From Hylemonella gracilis str. Niagara R (GTDB lineage: Bacteria; Pseudomonadota; Gammaproteobacteria; Burkholderiales; Burkholderiaceae_C), in the NCBI RefSeq assembly GCF_000600295.1, contig NZ_JEMG01000001.1, forward strand, positions 1,095,062-1,159,061: 64,000 nucleotides of DNA, written 5' to 3'. Positions 50,403-58,269 of this stretch are shown here, piece by piece. Position 1 is the stretch's first letter; each line of letters starts with the position of its first letter. The translations under genes were made by a program, and so were the position numbers. A model generated the notes under the pieces. It had not been told where the DNA came from and did no database searches. It was given only the letters and a program-made list of their open reading frames with translations.

Positions 50403-53400
50403 TGCCGTGGGCGCGCCGCTTGCCGCGGTTGCTGTGCGCCACCATCGCCGTCATCTGCACGGCGTGGGCCGCTTGCATCGGCATCGCCCATGCCCAGGAT
50501 GCCGATGATGGAGGCCTGCGCGTCCCGGCGCGGCTGACCGTGGGCGTGGGGGACCAGTTCCTGGGCCAGCTCGCGCCCCCCAACTCTCCATTGAGCAACA
50601 TGCTGCTCTTCGTCTCCAACCGCAGCATCGTCACCGAGATTTACGTGCAGGACCTGGAACAGGGGCGTGAGCGCCGCCTGTTCGACGAAGGCGCTGACGT
50701 GACCTGGCCGCGCATCAGCCCGGACGGCCGGCGCCTGCTCTACATCTCGTTTCGCCGTGAGGCGGGCGGGCAGTTGTGCGTGCGTGAGCTGCCCAAAGAG
50801 GGCAGCCAGGACGACGCGGTTGGCAACCGCCGCTGCCTGGGCGCGGAAGTGCTGGCCTTGCAGGCCGAATGGAAGGACAGCGCGCAGATCGTGCTGCTGC
50901 ACCGCACGACCATCCAGGACGACCTGCAGTTGTCGCTCGTCGAGGTCGTCCGCGCGAATGACGGTGACAAAGACGGCGAGGTGGACGGGGAAGGAGACGG
51001 CCAGCCCGTTGGCAAACTGAAGGCCAGCCCGATGCCCAGCCGCAACCTGAGCAGCCCCGCCGTCTCGCCCGACGGGCGCTGGCTGGTCTATGTGCCGGTT
51101 CAGCGGTCGGCCAAGCCGGTGGGGCCGGGTTTCGCTTCGCGCGCCAGCGCCCAGCTGGAGGCCTTGCGCCTGGACCTGCCCGGCGCCGCGCCCATGCCCT
51201 TGGCCCTGGACTTGCCGGGGCAAAGCGGCCAGCCCGTGTTCTCGCCCGACGGGCGCTGGCTCTATGTGACGCAGTTCTTCACCGATTCCAACGCCGACGG
51301 CGTGATCGACGCCGACGACCGCGGCGTGCTGTTCCGTCTGCCTTTTGACACCCGCCGCGACGATGCGGCCGTACAAGCCGCAGCGGCCAGCCCGGACCAA
51401 CTCACCAGCCAGGCATGGAATTGCCAGTACCCCGCCCCGGCGGCCGAAACCCTGGTGGCGACCTGCGAGCGTGGTGGCTCGCTGGATGTCTACCAATTGC
51501 CGCTGGACGGGCAGGTCCCCGCCGAGTGGGACATCCCGCGCCTGCGCACCGAACTGGGCATGGCGGGCCGCAAGGCCGACGAAATCCTGCTGTACCGCCA
51601 TCGCACGCAACTGGAAACCCGCCCCAGGCCGCGCCGCTTGCTGCTGATGCGCATGGCCCGATTGCACTTGGGGCTGGAGGACTTTGATGCCGCCGCCTTC
51701 TATGCCCGCCGCATGGGCGCCGTGGAAGACCCCGCCACCGCTGGGCTGGAAGCGCCGCTGCGGGTCTTGATCGAACACCGGCACGGGCTCAAGCTGGCCG
51801 AGCAGGGGCGCACGCTGGCCGCAGCGGGGCGCATGACGCAGGCCGAGCAAGGGGCCGCGCTCGACACGGCCGCCGCGCCCAGCCCATCCGCCGCCGCCCT
51901 GCGGCACGTCGTGCGCAGCGAATTGGCGCAAGCTGCGGGCGATTTCGGCCGGGCACGCCGGGAGTTGGAAGCGGCCACCAAGATCTTGATGAACGCCTCG
52001 GTCGACAGAACCCCGCGTGCCGTGCTGGAAGCCTGGCACGAACGGGCCGACGCGCTCTACCGCCTGCTCGGCGAGCGCGCGGCGCTGGTGGCGGCCAGCC
52101 GGTGGTTGTCGCAACACCCGGTTCTTAACGCCGATGACCAGTTGGACCATGCGCGCGCCGCCGTCCGCGCCCTGTACCGGGGCCGCCCCTACAGCGAGGC
52201 CGATGCGGCGCTGGTCGAGGCGTTGGCGCAGTCGAAGGCGCAGGCTCCATCCGGCCCGGCGGGGGCCGGTCAGGGCTCGGATTCAGCCTGGGTTTTCGCC
52301 CTGGAACTGGGGCGTCACCTCATCGCGCTGCGCGAGGAGCGCGTGCCCCGCGTCCAGCGCGAGCGCTTGCTGGCCTTCTACCGCCAGCAGGGCGAGCACC
52401 CTGACGCTGCCGTGGCGGTTTTGCGCCAGCGCGCCCTGGTGCAGGACGCCGTGGCCCGCGCCTCGGAACTGGGGGCGGACACGGTGATCGAGTTGCTGGC
52501 TTCGGCCTATGTGGACGACACCCGCGTTGGCACCCAGGAACGCCGCCGCGCCGAGCGGCTCTACAGCCGCGCGCTCTTGGGCCGCGCCTATCGGCGTCTC
52601 GCCAACCAGCGCCATGACGAGGCCCGCGCCGACTTCGACCTGGTGACGCAACGCACCGGCGCGCTGGAGGCTGCCGTCGAATCCGTCAACCTGCGCTTGC
52701 GCGCCGGGGTGGCCCCGGCGGTAATCGAGCAGGAGGTGACAACCACCGTGCCGGGCATGGCCGAGCCCTTGCAGCGCTTCGTCAAGGCCTATGTCATCAC
52801 GCGCCAGCTCGGCCGGATCGAGTACGCGCTGGTGCACCAGCAAGCCACCGCGTCGGCGCTGGCCGAACTGCGTGCCGCCTGGCCGGTGCTGAAGAACCGG
52901 CGCGAGGCGCAGGCGCTGCAAGGCGCCATCTGGCACGAGGACTTTCTGCGCAACCGTGATGCCGCCTCGGCCGAGCGGGCCAACCGGCATTACCGGGTGG
53001 CGCTGGACCTGGTGCGCAACAACCTGCGTTACCGGGCCATGCTGCTGGGCGCCCTGGGGCTGCTGCATACCGAGGCCGGCAACTTTGCCATCGCCTTGGG
53101 CTACCTGGACGAGCGCGACAAACTGCCCTACACCGACGACGCTGCGGGCTTGGCGGTCTCGCTGGCGCGCGCCCGCGCGCTGCTGCACACAGGCCGCGAT
53201 GCCGAGGCGGCGCGGGCGGCCGACGACGCCCTGGAGATGGTGGATGCCGCGTCCCAGAATCCCGGCTCACGGCTGGCGGCTCGTTACAGCCCTCTGGTGC
53301 TGGACCGCGCCGCCCTCTACAACCTGTCGGCGGGGCACTTTGACCGTGCGCTGGCCCTCTACGACCGTCTGTTGCCCGCGCCGGCCGCAGGGGCAGGGGA

Positions 53401-54181
53401 CGAGGCGGCGGCCTCATCACCGCTTGAGCCCCTGCGCGACACCGCGCGCGAGCCTGCGGCGGCGCCGTCGTCATCCCCCCGCAATGCGCTGGTGCAGCGC
53501 CTGGCCCGCAGCGCCGCCGCGCTGGGCGCGAATCAGCCCAAGCGCGCGCTGGCGGATCTGACGCAGCTGGAGCGTGAACTGGCCCAGCCCGCAGCGCAGG
53601 CCGCTCTGCAAATGCCCGGCTCCCGCGCCACGCCCGCACAGGCGCTGCGCGCGCAACGCATCGTCGCCGCAGGCCTGCGGGCCCAGGCCCACACGCGGCT
53701 GAGCCAGCTGGACGAGGCCGCGCTCGCGCTGGAGCAGCGGCGCGATTTATTCTCCGCGCAGTTCAGCGAAACGGACCGCGACCAGGACCTGAGCGAGCTC
53801 ACCCTGGTCGAACTGCAGCTGGCCGAGAACGCCGTGGACCGTGGCGATGCGACGCAGACGGCACGCTGGCTGGGCCGGGCCATGCGCCATGCCGACACAC
53901 TGGCCAAACGCACCGGTGCCCCGGTCGACGCCGGGCAATTGAACACGCTCTGGTTCGCCGCGCAATGGCAGGTGGGGGTGCAGGCGGCGGGGCCGGGAAC
54001 TGCAAAGGCCCGCCTGCCGTTCGACCTGCCGACCCGGCTGGAACAGGCGCGCCGCGTGCTCGCCCAACGGCCCGAGCGAGACGCGGCATGGCGTGCCTGG
54101 TTGGCCTGGTTCGAGGTCTATCAGGCGCTTGCAGAGGACGATTCGGTGCCAGCAGCCAGTCGCAGGCCGGCTGTGCAGTGA
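50396..54181 (+). CDS. large periplasmic PD40 beta-propeller and TPR-like protein
   Basis: 1261 residues, unrecognised as a whole. Signal peptide with LLCATIAVICTAWAACIGIA then HAQDADDG. The N-terminal region has PD40/TolB-like blades: WPRISPDGRRLLYISFRREA, SSPAVSPDGRWLVYVPVQRS, GQPVFSPDGRWLYVTQFFTD. Acidic Ca-binding-like loops are present: DSNADGVIDADDRG and NDGDKDGEVDGEGDG. From about residue 400 it is helical with TPR-like repeats (RLHLGLEDFDAAAFYARRMG, LGALGLLHTEAGNFAIALGY, LYNLSAGHFDRALALYDRLL). It starts at 50396 inside the lipoprotein gene end (7-base overlap), so the three are one operon. Likely an envelope scaffold for the AsmA-like system. Confidence 0.75.
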   Translation: MLMPWARRLPRLLCATIAVICTAWAACIGIAHAQDADDGGLRVPARLTVGVGDQFLGQLAPPNSPLSNMLLFVSNRSIVTEIYVQDLEQGRERRLFDEGADVTWPRISPDGRRLLYISFRREAGGQLCVRELPKEGSQDDAVGNRRCLGAEVLALQAEWKDSAQIVLLHRTTIQDDLQLSLVEVVRANDGDKDGEVDGEGDGQPVGKLKASPMPSRNLSSPAVSPDGRWLVYVPVQRSAKPVGPGFASRASAQLEALRLDLPGAAPMPLALDLPGQSGQPVFSPDGRWLYVTQFFTDSNADGVIDADDRGVLFRLPFDTRRDDAAVQAAAASPDQLTSQAWNCQYPAPAAETLVATCERGGSLDVYQLPLDGQVPAEWDIPRLRTELGMAGRKADEILLYRHRTQLETRPRPRRLLLMRMARLHLGLEDFDAAAFYARRMGAVEDPATAGLEAPLRVLIEHRHGLKLAEQGRTLAAAGRMTQAEQGAALDTAAAPSPSAAALRHVVRSELAQAAGDFGRARRELEAATKILMNASVDRTPRAVLEAWHERADALYRLLGERAALVAASRWLSQHPVLNADDQLDHARAAVRALYRGRPYSEADAALVEALAQSKAQAPSGPAGAGQGSDSAWVFALELGRHLIALREERVPRVQRERLLAFYRQQGEHPDAAVAVLRQRALVQDAVARASELGADTVIELLASAYVDDTRVGTQERRRAERLYSRALLGRAYRRLANQRHDEARADFDLVTQRTGALEAAVESVNLRLRAGVAPAVIEQEVTTTVPGMAEPLQRFVKAYVITRQLGRIEYALVHQQATASALAELRAAWPVLKNRREAQALQGAIWHEDFLRNRDAASAERANRHYRVALDLVRNNLRYRAMLLGALGLLHTEAGNFAIALGYLDERDKLPYTDDAAGLAVSLARARALLHTGRDAEAARAADDALEMVDAASQNPGSRLAARYSPLVLDRAALYNLSAGHFDRALALYDRLLPAPAAGAGDEAAASSPLEPLRDTAREPAAAPSSSPRNALVQRLARSAAALGANQPKRALADLTQLERELAQPAAQAALQMPGSRATPAQALRAQRIVAAGLRAQAHTRLSQLDEAALALEQRRDLFSAQFSETDRDQDLSELTLVELQLAENAVDRGDATQTARWLGRAMRHADTLAKRTGAPVDAGQLNTLWFAAQWQVGVQAAGPGTAKARLPFDLPTRLEQARRVLAQRPERDAAWRAWLAWFEVYQALAEDDSVPAASRRPAVQ

Positions 54182-54521
54182 GGGATGGCAGAAGTGCAGC
54201 GGTGGCTTTCTGTCAGACAACGCTGCCGGGGGACGGCTCACGGCCAGAAGCGGAAGTTGGCCCTGGAGGCGCAAAGCAGACGCTGGATTGACGGGTTTGG
54301 CCTGTTTGTTAACACTACTGAATTTCCGTCAAAACCAAACAACCCATTGACTCCAAAAGGGATTTCGTTTGGTCCGCCGACTTTGCTATTCGTCAGTCGA
54401 ACATATTAGTAAGACAGGTTTGCTGGGTTTGTGGACTTTGTTCATAGCCTGGGCCAGGCGATGAAGCCAAAAATGCCTGATATAAATCAGTTACTTAGAA
54501 CAAATCACAGGAGGAAACTTG

Positions 54522-54572
54522 ATGAGCTACGGCTTTGTTATACAGACAGGTTTGACGTCTATATCAAGTTAG
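54522..54572 (+). CDS. 16-residue leader ORF with strong SD before the first cassette
   Basis: It reads MSYGFVIQTGLTSISS then stop. Perfect SD AGGAGG lies 8 bases before the ATG, one of the best in the window. The stop codon overlaps the GTTAGGC core. Its position just ahead of the first cassette mirrors the short ORF in class 1 attI that boosts translation of SD-less first cassettes. Function inferred. Confidence 0.4.
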   Translation: MSYGFVIQTGLTSISS

Positions 54573-54574
54573 GC
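54568..54574 (+). other. GTTAGGC recombination core at the array start
   Basis: The 7-mer fits GTTRRRY, the integrase cleavage core. No palindromic left half (RYYYAAC) lies upstream, so it is more like an attI right end or a lone boundary than an attC. It marks the probable left edge of the first cassette (54568-55057, about 490 bp). Confidence 0.4.
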
Positions 54575-54610
54575 CTCTTCAAACACACGATGCAACCAGG
54601 GTAAGGATTC

Positions 54611-54907
54611 ATGGCCGAGGATTTATATGCCGTGATCGAGAGGATCACAGATGAACATGGCTTTCTGGAGTTCGTAGCTCTGCTGGCGGATGACTGGCAA
54701 GAGGAGCGCGACATTGAAAGCATGAAGCCATCCTCGCCCCATAGTTCCGGCGCGCTTGGGTGGGAGAACGGAACCATTGGGGCGTTCCTAGATGCCACTT
54801 ACCGTTGGGGAAGTGCATCCATCAACGGATTAGCCCATTACAAGAAGCCGGACAACCCATGGCAGCGCATGGCGCAGCTATTGCACGCGGGAAAATTCTA
54901 TGAATAA
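54611..54907 (+). CDS. cassette-borne protein, DUF7660-like
   Basis: 98-residue soluble protein, acidic: MAEDLYAVIERITDEHGFLE, FVALLADDWQEERD, GALGWENGTIGAFLDATYRW and NPWQRMAQLLHAGKFYE. The tail pattern WxNxTIxxFLxAxxxW with NPWxxxAxxLxxGKxYE is found in a widespread uncharacterised family (DUF7660-type; from memory). GTAAGGATTC just before the ATG gives an SD. AT-richer than neighbours and followed by attC1, so it belongs to the first cassette. Function unknown. Confidence 0.75.
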   Translation: MAEDLYAVIERITDEHGFLEFVALLADDWQEERDIESMKPSSPHSSGALGWENGTIGAFLDATYRWGSASINGLAHYKKPDNPWQRMAQLLHAGKFYE

Positions 54908-54946
54908 CGTTCGGTGCTCACTCTTGCACCCTGCCTCCGCGCCCCA

Positions 54947-55063
54947 GCCTAACTGTCGGTTCAACGCGGACGCCAACACTGGCCATGGCTTCGCCATTTT
55001 TATGGCCAATGTTGGTACCCTCCAGCCTTCGGCTTCCGGCGCCGGTTAACCTGGGCGTTAGAT
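54947..55063 (+). repeat. integron attC site 1 (117 bp)
   Basis: Left core GCCTAAC (54947-54953) and right core GTTAGAT (55057-55063) fit RYYYAAC and GTTRRRY. Between them is a long imperfect palindrome with a central CCAACACTGGCCAT / ATGGCCAATGTTGG pair and outer GGTTCAACGCGGACGCC against GGCGCCGGTTAACC. This is a full attC. Confidence 0.85.
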
Positions 55064-55067
55064 CCGT

Positions 55068-55475
55068 ATGACTCGCGTGAAGGTTTTGACTACTCTCGGT
55101 GCGCTTGGTTTGATCGCCACGGTGCTATTCGCGGTTGCCATATTCTTCTCAAGTGTTGAATCAAGGTATGAGTGCTCCGGCACGTTTTCAAAGAAAGAGG
55201 CCACGTCGAAGGACGTGATTTTCATCAAAATCAATCGTTATCGATGGTGGGTGAAGCTGTGGTCTCCTTCGGATGGAGCGTTATGGGTGGAAATTCCTGG
55301 CCGAGGTTTTGACTACTACTCGAGTCTCACTACCGTTGGCGATCAACTACAGATTTCTCGCACCGACGAGGAACTAAAAGGCTTGTGGGGCTACTACTCA
55401 TCACTGAGCAACACCTTGGTTCTGGAAACTTTCGGCGGAATGTTTACTGGTCAGTGTTCAAAACTCAAAACCTAA
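55068..55475 (+). CDS. cassette-borne small exported or membrane protein
   Basis: 135 residues, no known family. N-terminal hydrophobic helix (LGALGLIATVLFAVAIFFSS) acts as signal or anchor, followed by a Cys-containing beta-rich domain (ESRYECSGTFSKKEATSKDV, RYRWWVKLWSPSDGALWVEI) and a second Cys near the end (GMFTGQCSKLKT), a likely disulfide pair. It begins 5 bases after the attC1 core without an SD, typical of cassette genes relying on upstream translation. Its stop TAA lies within the left core of attC2. Confidence 0.75.
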   Translation: MTRVKVLTTLGALGLIATVLFAVAIFFSSVESRYECSGTFSKKEATSKDVIFIKINRYRWWVKLWSPSDGALWVEIPGRGFDYYSSLTTVGDQLQISRTDEELKGLWGYYSSLSNTLVLETFGGMFTGQCSKLKT

Positions 55476-55524
55476 CTATCAAGCGCCGATCGCCTACGGC
55501 GTCGGCTTACTTCAAACGTTGAAC
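55470..55524 (+). repeat. integron attC site 2 (55 bp)
   Basis: Left core ACCTAAC (55470-55476) overlaps the gene stop and right core GTTGAAC (55518-55524) fits GTTRRRY. AAGCGCCGATCGCC pairs with GGCGTCGGCTT through a bulged stem (TACG-type tip). The short size is normal for small attC sites. Confidence 0.75.
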
Positions 55525-55600
55525 GTCCGCTTTCATACTTTCCGACCGGCTGCTATGGGTCGTAAGTGTCTAGTCAGACAAGGACGATTCACCTCAGATC

Positions 55601-55975
55601 ATGACGCACCAAAACACACCGATACTCGACGACCGCGACCTGACTAGCGAAGAGCGTGACCTCATCCGCTGGATGCTTGAGAACGGAAACAAAGGCGGCC
55701 GCAAGTTCCTAGGCCAACTGGAACGCGCACGTGTGCACGCGCGCTGTCCGTGTGGATGCGCAAGCATTGACCTCACGATCGACGGAAAGACACCGACGGA
55801 TTTTCGGATGCACATCTTGGGTGATTTCCAGTGGAAGAATGAGGCAGGTAACCTGTTCGGCGCGTTTGTATTCGAGCAAGATGGCCTTCTTGGAGGCTTG
55901 GACTTGTGGTCTGTTGACGGAGCAGAAACACCCAGTGCCATTCCAAGACCCGAACAACTCGTCTCTCTCGAATGA
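55601..55975 (+). CDS. cassette-borne unknown protein with CPCGC motif
   Basis: 124 residues, no known family. N-terminal acidic helix (DDRDLTSEERDLIRWMLENG), a Cys motif ARCPCGCASIDLTIDG, then a beta-rich section (RMHILGDFQWKNEAGNLFGA, FVFEQDGLLGGLDLWSVDGA). The CxCGC arrangement could bind metal. The ATG at 55601 lies in the third cassette (55518-56331), which also holds the next small gene. No clear SD. AT-rich relative to the chromosome. Confidence 0.7.
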   Translation: MTHQNTPILDDRDLTSEERDLIRWMLENGNKGGRKFLGQLERARVHARCPCGCASIDLTIDGKTPTDFRMHILGDFQWKNEAGNLFGAFVFEQDGLLGGLDLWSVDGAETPSAIPRPEQLVSLE

Positions 55976-56009
55976 ACCGCACAACTTCGACGTTGTGAAT
56001 CAACAAGCC

Positions 56010-56270
56010 ATGATTAGCCACGTCGCGGATTTCCAGCCAATGCTCCATGCGGCGATCGCTGAAGCAAAGGCGGCAGGCTTAAGTGACGCTGCATCTAGGT
56101 TAGAGGCACGAGCGTTTGCGGCATACACAACCTCGGCTGAGCTTCTGGGTGAAACGGGCCTTGCCATTAAAGACTTCTTGCAGACAGAAGGTCGTTCTGT
56201 TCCGAAATCCGTCGCTGCCAAGCTGAGTAGTTGTTTGATCGAGGTAAACAAGGTGTGGGCTTCTCTATGA
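56010..56270 (+). CDS. cassette-borne small helical protein
   Basis: 86 residues, no known family. Mostly helix (FQPMLHAAIAEAKAAGLSDA, ASRLEARAFAAYTTSAELLG, SVAAKLSSCLIEVNKVWASL), resembling short four-helix or TPR-like fragments. The ATG at 56010 or a GTG at 55995 could start it. It starts 34 bases after the CPCGC gene stop in the same cassette. Longer upstream readings in this frame are shadows of that gene. It ends 10 bases before attC3, supporting it as a genuine cassette gene. Confidence 0.65.
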   Translation: MISHVADFQPMLHAAIAEAKAAGLSDAASRLEARAFAAYTTSAELLGETGLAIKDFLQTEGRSVPKSVAAKLSSCLIEVNKVWASL

Positions 56271-56279
56271 CAAGTTGCT

Positions 56280-56337
56280 GCACAACACGTCACTGCAGCG
56301 GACGCCATCGGCTCCCCGCTGAGCTTTGACGTTGAAC
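56280..56337 (+). repeat. integron attC site 3 (58 bp)
   Basis: Right core GTTGAAC (56331-56337). The left core GCACAAC (56280-56286) deviates from RYYYAAC at one base. CAGCGG...CCGCTG and CAACACGTCA / TGACGTTG pair through an imperfect stem. Probably a functional or slightly decayed attC. Confidence 0.65.
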
Positions 56338-56356
56338 GTCTGCTTTCTAAAAGCCT

Positions 56357-56375
56357 GACCGTCCGCAACGGGTCG
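56357..56375. repeat. 19-base repeat copy A after attC3
   Basis: GACCGTCCGCAACGGGTCG matches copy B (56818-56836) at 18 of 19 positions; ends GACC/GGTC are complementary. A related, looser version (CGACCGGCTGCTATGGGTCG) is at about 55543-55562, after attC2. All lie just downstream of cassette boundaries. Confidence 0.6.
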
Positions 56376-56436
56376 GAAGCGTCCTATAAGCCATGGATGA
56401 GTCGTCCGTAGGTTATTCAATATCACGTAGGAATCA

Positions 56437-56796
56437 ATGGCAAAGCATTTGGCGTTATCGATTGTTGCCCCTCACGGTGAAAATATCGCGCGTGGAATCA
56501 AGACACTAGAGGTCAGATCATGGCAACCTCCCAGTCTTCCTCTCAAGAGCATCCTCATCGTAGAGAATGAACGCTACTTACATGCAGAAGGTGATATCGA
56601 TCCCAACGGAAGGGCTGTTGCCATTGTGGATGTTTCGCATGTTGAGCCATGGTTGCCCACAGAGGTTGAGGCAGCGTGCTCAAGCGGTTGGCAGCCAGGT
56701 TTCTTTGCTTGGCACCTCGAGAATGTGAGGCCTGTTTTGGGCAATCGCCGGGTTACTGCCGCACGAAAATTGTATGAGGTCGAATTTTCGGACTGA
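56437..56796 (+). CDS. cassette-borne ASCH-domain protein
   Basis: 119 residues matching the ASCH/PUA-like fold: MAKHLALSIVAPHGENIARG, then IKTLEVRSWQPPSLPLKSIL with the GxKTxExR signature, VENERYLHAEGDID, then AVAIVDVSHVEPW and ARKLYEVEFSD at the end. ASCH proteins such as YqfB are RNA-related or small-molecule amidohydrolases. It sits after attC3 in the fourth cassette, with no attC recognised behind it, so the array end may be eroded. AT-rich. The specific role is unknown. Confidence 0.75.
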   Translation: MAKHLALSIVAPHGENIARGIKTLEVRSWQPPSLPLKSILIVENERYLHAEGDIDPNGRAVAIVDVSHVEPWLPTEVEAACSSGWQPGFFAWHLENVRPVLGNRRVTAARKLYEVEFSD

Positions 56797-56817
56797 GTAT
56801 CTTGATTCTTGACGTGT

Positions 56818-56836
56818 GACCGACCGCAACGGGTCG
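56818..56836. repeat. 19-base repeat copy B at the array right end
   Basis: GACCGACCGCAACGGGTCG, one difference from copy A. It is followed by AAGGTCCGCTCTC (56864-56876), itself like the GTCYGCTTTC found after attC2 and attC3. It probably marks the decayed right boundary of the cassette region. Confidence 0.55.
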
Positions 56837-56919
56837 AGATCTGCCGGGCATCTACCGAGGCTGAAGGTCCGCTCTCAGCCTTTGGCCATCACAGCCACCC
56901 CTTATACTGATTCGATCCT

Positions 56920-58239
56920 ATGACTTTCCTCAAGCGATTGCTGATGATGGGCGGCCGCGCCCCCTTGATCGGCATGACGGTGCTGGCCGTGTTGGTGCTG
57001 GTGGTGGCCGTGCTGGGTTTCGGCTTCAGTCCCGCGCCGAGCAACACGCTCACCATCGCCGCCGGGCCGAAGGACAGCAACTTCGCCCGCACCGCGGCGC
57101 GTTACCAGAAGATTCTGGAACAGCAGGGCGTCACCCTCAACATCCTGACCACGGGCGGCTCGCGCGACAACCTGCGCTTGCTGATGGACGCCACGCAGAA
57201 GGTGGACGTGGCCTTTGTGCTCGGTGGCCAGGCTGGTGAGGCCGAGGTCGAAAAACTGGTGTCGCTGGGCAGCGTGTCCTACCAGCCCATGATGGTGTTC
57301 TACCGGGGCCAGCCCAAGAAGCTGCTGTCGGAATTCAAGGGCTTGCGGCTGGACATCGGCGAGGAGGGCAGCGGCACCCGCACCTTGGCGCTGGCGCTGC
57401 TGGCGGCCAACGGGATCAAGCCCGGCAGCGAAGGGGACAATACCGTGCTGGTCGAAACCCCCGACCCGGACATCGCCAAGGTGCTGGACAGCGGTCAGGT
57501 GGATGCCGTCTTCGCGATGAGTGAATCCACGCCCACGGCCATGATCCGCAGTCTGCTGCGCAGCGGCAAGGTGCATCTGTTCGACGTCGCGCAGTCGGAG
57601 GCTTACACACGGCGCCTGCCCTACCTGAACAAGCTGGTCCTGCCGCGCGGCGCCATCAACCTGGGCGAGGACATCCCCGCCGCCGATGTGCGGCTGGTCG
57701 GCCCCACCGTGCAACTGGTGGCGCGCGAGGGGCTGCACCCGGCCCTGTCCGACCTCTTGCTGGAGACGGCGCGCGCGGTGCATGCGCGACCTGGCCTGTA
57801 TGCCCGGCCGGGCGAGTTTCCCGCGCCGCTGGAGCGCGACTTCCGCATCAGCGAGGACGCGCAGCGCTACTACAGCTCGGGCCGCAATTTCCTCTACCGC
57901 ACTTTCCCGTTCTGGGTGGCGAGCCTGATTGCGCGGGTGGCGGCCATCCTGGTGCCCATCCTCATCGTGCTGATCCCGGGCATGCGCGTGCTGCCCGCGC
58001 TCTACCGCTGGAGCATGACCCGGCGCATCTACCGCTATTACGGCGAGTTGCAGAAGCTGGAGAAGGAATGGCCCGGAGCGGACGCGGCGCGGCGCGTGGA
58101 GCTGCTCCAGCGCCTGGACCGCATCGACGCCTCGGTGTTCAACACCCGCGTGCCCTCGGCCTTCGGTGACCTGTTCTACGACTTGCGTGGTCATATTGCC
58201 GATGTGCGCCGACAGCTGCGGCAGGCACCTCCAGCCTGA
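56920..58239 (+). CDS. TAXI-type TRAP solute-binding protein with C-terminal membrane helix
   Basis: 439 residues. N-terminal membrane segment (LIGMTVLAVLVLVVAVLGFG) then a TAXI-family binding domain: SNTLTIAAGPKDSNFARTAA, RYQKILEQQGVTLNILTTGG, GLRLDIGEEGSGTRTLALAL, VDAVFAMSESTPTAMIRSLL. A further hydrophobic helix (VAAILVPILIVLIPGMRVLP) and a basic helical tail (RRIYRYYGELQKLEKEWPGA) follow. The extra C-terminal membrane part is unusual, so it probably stays anchored and is not a classic soluble TRAP receptor. No TRAP permease is adjacent. It may cooperate with the AEC transporter 30 bases downstream. Confidence 0.85.
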   Translation: MTFLKRLLMMGGRAPLIGMTVLAVLVLVVAVLGFGFSPAPSNTLTIAAGPKDSNFARTAARYQKILEQQGVTLNILTTGGSRDNLRLLMDATQKVDVAFVLGGQAGEAEVEKLVSLGSVSYQPMMVFYRGQPKKLLSEFKGLRLDIGEEGSGTRTLALALLAANGIKPGSEGDNTVLVETPDPDIAKVLDSGQVDAVFAMSESTPTAMIRSLLRSGKVHLFDVAQSEAYTRRLPYLNKLVLPRGAINLGEDIPAADVRLVGPTVQLVAREGLHPALSDLLLETARAVHARPGLYARPGEFPAPLERDFRISEDAQRYYSSGRNFLYRTFPFWVASLIARVAAILVPILIVLIPGMRVLPALYRWSMTRRIYRYYGELQKLEKEWPGADAARRVELLQRLDRIDASVFNTRVPSAFGDLFYDLRGHIADVRRQLRQAPPA

Positions 58240-58269
58240 CGGCGCCCATTCCCGTTTTTGTTTTTTCTC

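Larger units (their letters stand above)
54182..54610. other. 429-base AT-richer junction before the cassette array
   Basis: No chromosomal gene. The left part keeps GC-rich composition to about 54290, then drops sharply. It contains a possible extended -10 (TGATATAAA, 54478-54486), the SD-led 16-codon frame at 54522-54572, an overlapping 47-codon frame (54461-54604), and the core GTTAGGC at 54568-54574. No integrase remnant was recognised on either strand. Confidence 0.5.

Noticed and set aside
54182-54610. An integron integrase gene or its remnant
   Set aside because: I looked on both strands for tyrosine-recombinase motifs and saw none. The only notable frames are a 16-codon and a 47-codon one.
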